From contig JANWHF010000018.1 of NCBI GenBank assembly GCA_025450555.1, positions 1-6,076 on the forward strand: a stretch of 6,076 nt of DNA, read 5' to 3'. Positions 5,374-6,076 of the stretch are shown one piece after another. This DNA comes from Tepidisphaeraceae bacterium. Lineage in GTDB: Bacteria; Planctomycetota; Phycisphaerae; Tepidisphaerales; Tepidisphaeraceae. Numbering within the stretch: the stretch's first letter is position 1; each line of letters begins with the position of its first letter. Under the pieces are notes generated by a model. That model did not search any database. It was given only the letters and a program-made list of their open reading frames with translations, and was not told the DNA's origin. Made by a program: the position numbers and the translations under genes.

Positions 5374-6076
5374 ATGACGATTGCCGAAGCGATGGCAATG
5401 GGTTCGAGTCACCTGCAGGCCGGGCGGCTCGACCAGGCCGAAGAGATCTTTCGCGCGATCCTTGCCAAGCAGGCTGACAATCCATATGCGCTCAATTATC
5501 TGGGCGTGATCCTGGCCAAGCGTGGGCAGGAGTCTGAGGCGGCAAGCCTGATGCGCCGGTCGGTGTCCGGCAATCCGCCGGTCGCGCATTTTTATACGAA
5601 TCTGGCGGGCGTGCTGCTGTCGATCCGCGATATGGCAGGCGCTGAAACGGCCGCTCGCGCGGGACTTGCGCTGGAGCCGAACATGGCGCAGGGGCGGCTG
5701 GACCTGGGCAATGCGCTCTGGGCGCAGGGGAAGCTGGAAGAGGCGGTATCGGAATTTCGCAAAGGCGTCGAGTCCGATCCGCGGCGATGGGACATTTACG
5801 GGGCACTGGGATTGTGTCTTGGAGAATTGGGGCGGATCGATGAATCACTGGATGCTCTGCAAAAAGTGGTCGAGCTGGAGCCGAGACGAGCGACAAATCT
5901 GGCGACCCTCGGGAATGCGCAATTGAGCGCTGGCCGGGTCGAGCAGGCAATCGAAAACTGCCGCAAGGCGGTTGAATTGGTGCCCAACGAACCGGGCGCT
6001 CATTACAACCTGGCGATCGCGCTGCTGACGGCCGGCAACTGGACTGCCGGCTGGGAAGAATACGAATGGCGGCTCC
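5374..6076 (+). CDS. tetratricopeptide-repeat protein, probably TPR-glycosyltransferase type (C-terminus outside window)
   Basis: The frame is open from ATG at 5374 to the right edge: 234 residues, no stop. It is made of about seven 34-residue TPR units starting near residues 3, 37, 71, 105, 139, 173 and 207. Each shows the usual pattern, such as LGxxLxxxGxxxEAxxxFRKxxExxP, with the best copies at 105-138 and 173-206. The last visible unit ends in GNWTAGWEEYEWRL (221-234), which is typical of TPR proteins that continue into a glycosyltransferase-like or SPINDLY-type C-terminal domain; that domain is not seen, so this is inference. No signal peptide is present. There is no Shine-Dalgarno before the ATG, and a TAGACT at 5361-5366 lies at the distance expected for a leaderless transcript. 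ATGs at codons 7 and 9 are possible alternatives. Confidence 0.9.
   Translation, partial: MTIAEAMAMGSSHLQAGRLDQAEEIFRAILAKQADNPYALNYLGVILAKRGQESEAASLMRRSVSGNPPVAHFYTNLAGVLLSIRDMAGAETAARAGLALEPNMAQGRLDLGNALWAQGKLEEAVSEFRKGVESDPRRWDIYGALGLCLGELGRIDESLDALQKVVELEPRRATNLATLGNAQLSAGRVEQAIENCRKAVELVPNEPGAHYNLAIALLTAGNWTAGWEEYEWRL

Overview
The window looks like ordinary chromosomal DNA from a moderately GC-rich bacterium. My best guess is a member of the Planctomycetota or a related environmental phylum. I infer this from the pair of unlike ClpP subunits (one with a Gly/Pro-rich N-terminal extension), from intergenic repeats of the GCCAAG and CTCCGTG type that I associate with such genomes, and from the TPR and lipoprotein gene types. 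No rRNA or tRNA is present to settle it.

Left part, all on the minus strand and read from right to left. A sigma70-like promoter (about 2936-2964) with a short palindrome over its -35 box precedes two adjacent clpP genes (2911-2129 and 2074-1430). They encode two different ClpP paralogues that could form a mixed peptidase. A large imperfect palindrome (1292-1367) follows. Next come a coiled-coil lipoprotein (1252-563) and the start of a dicluster 4Fe-4S ferredoxin-like protein (505 to beyond the left edge).

Middle. A 296-base spacer (2912-3207) separates the clpP genes from a short-chain dehydrogenase/reductase (3978-3208, minus). It contains the clpP promoter, a long hairpin built of 9-base GCCAAG units, and three 8-base CTCCGTGN units. 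A small plus-strand gene of unknown function (4064-4300) is divergent from the SDR gene.

Right part. A DUF6445-like protein with an apparent 2-oxoglutarate/Fe(II) oxygenase facial triad (5062-4349, minus) is convergent with the small gene. A 311-base divergent spacer carrying a 17-base-arm palindrome (5202-5268) leads to a TPR-repeat protein (5374 to beyond the right edge, plus), whose last visible residues are typical of TPR proteins that continue into a glycosyltransferase-like region.

The two genes that run off the window edges are real and were read directly from the sequence. The clearest point of biology is the asymmetric ClpP pair: one subunit has lost the usual axial-loop region but keeps Ser-His-Asp, and the other keeps the normal N terminus but has Asn in place of the catalytic Asp. 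I found no CRISPR array, transposase, phage gene or clearly new multi-gene system.
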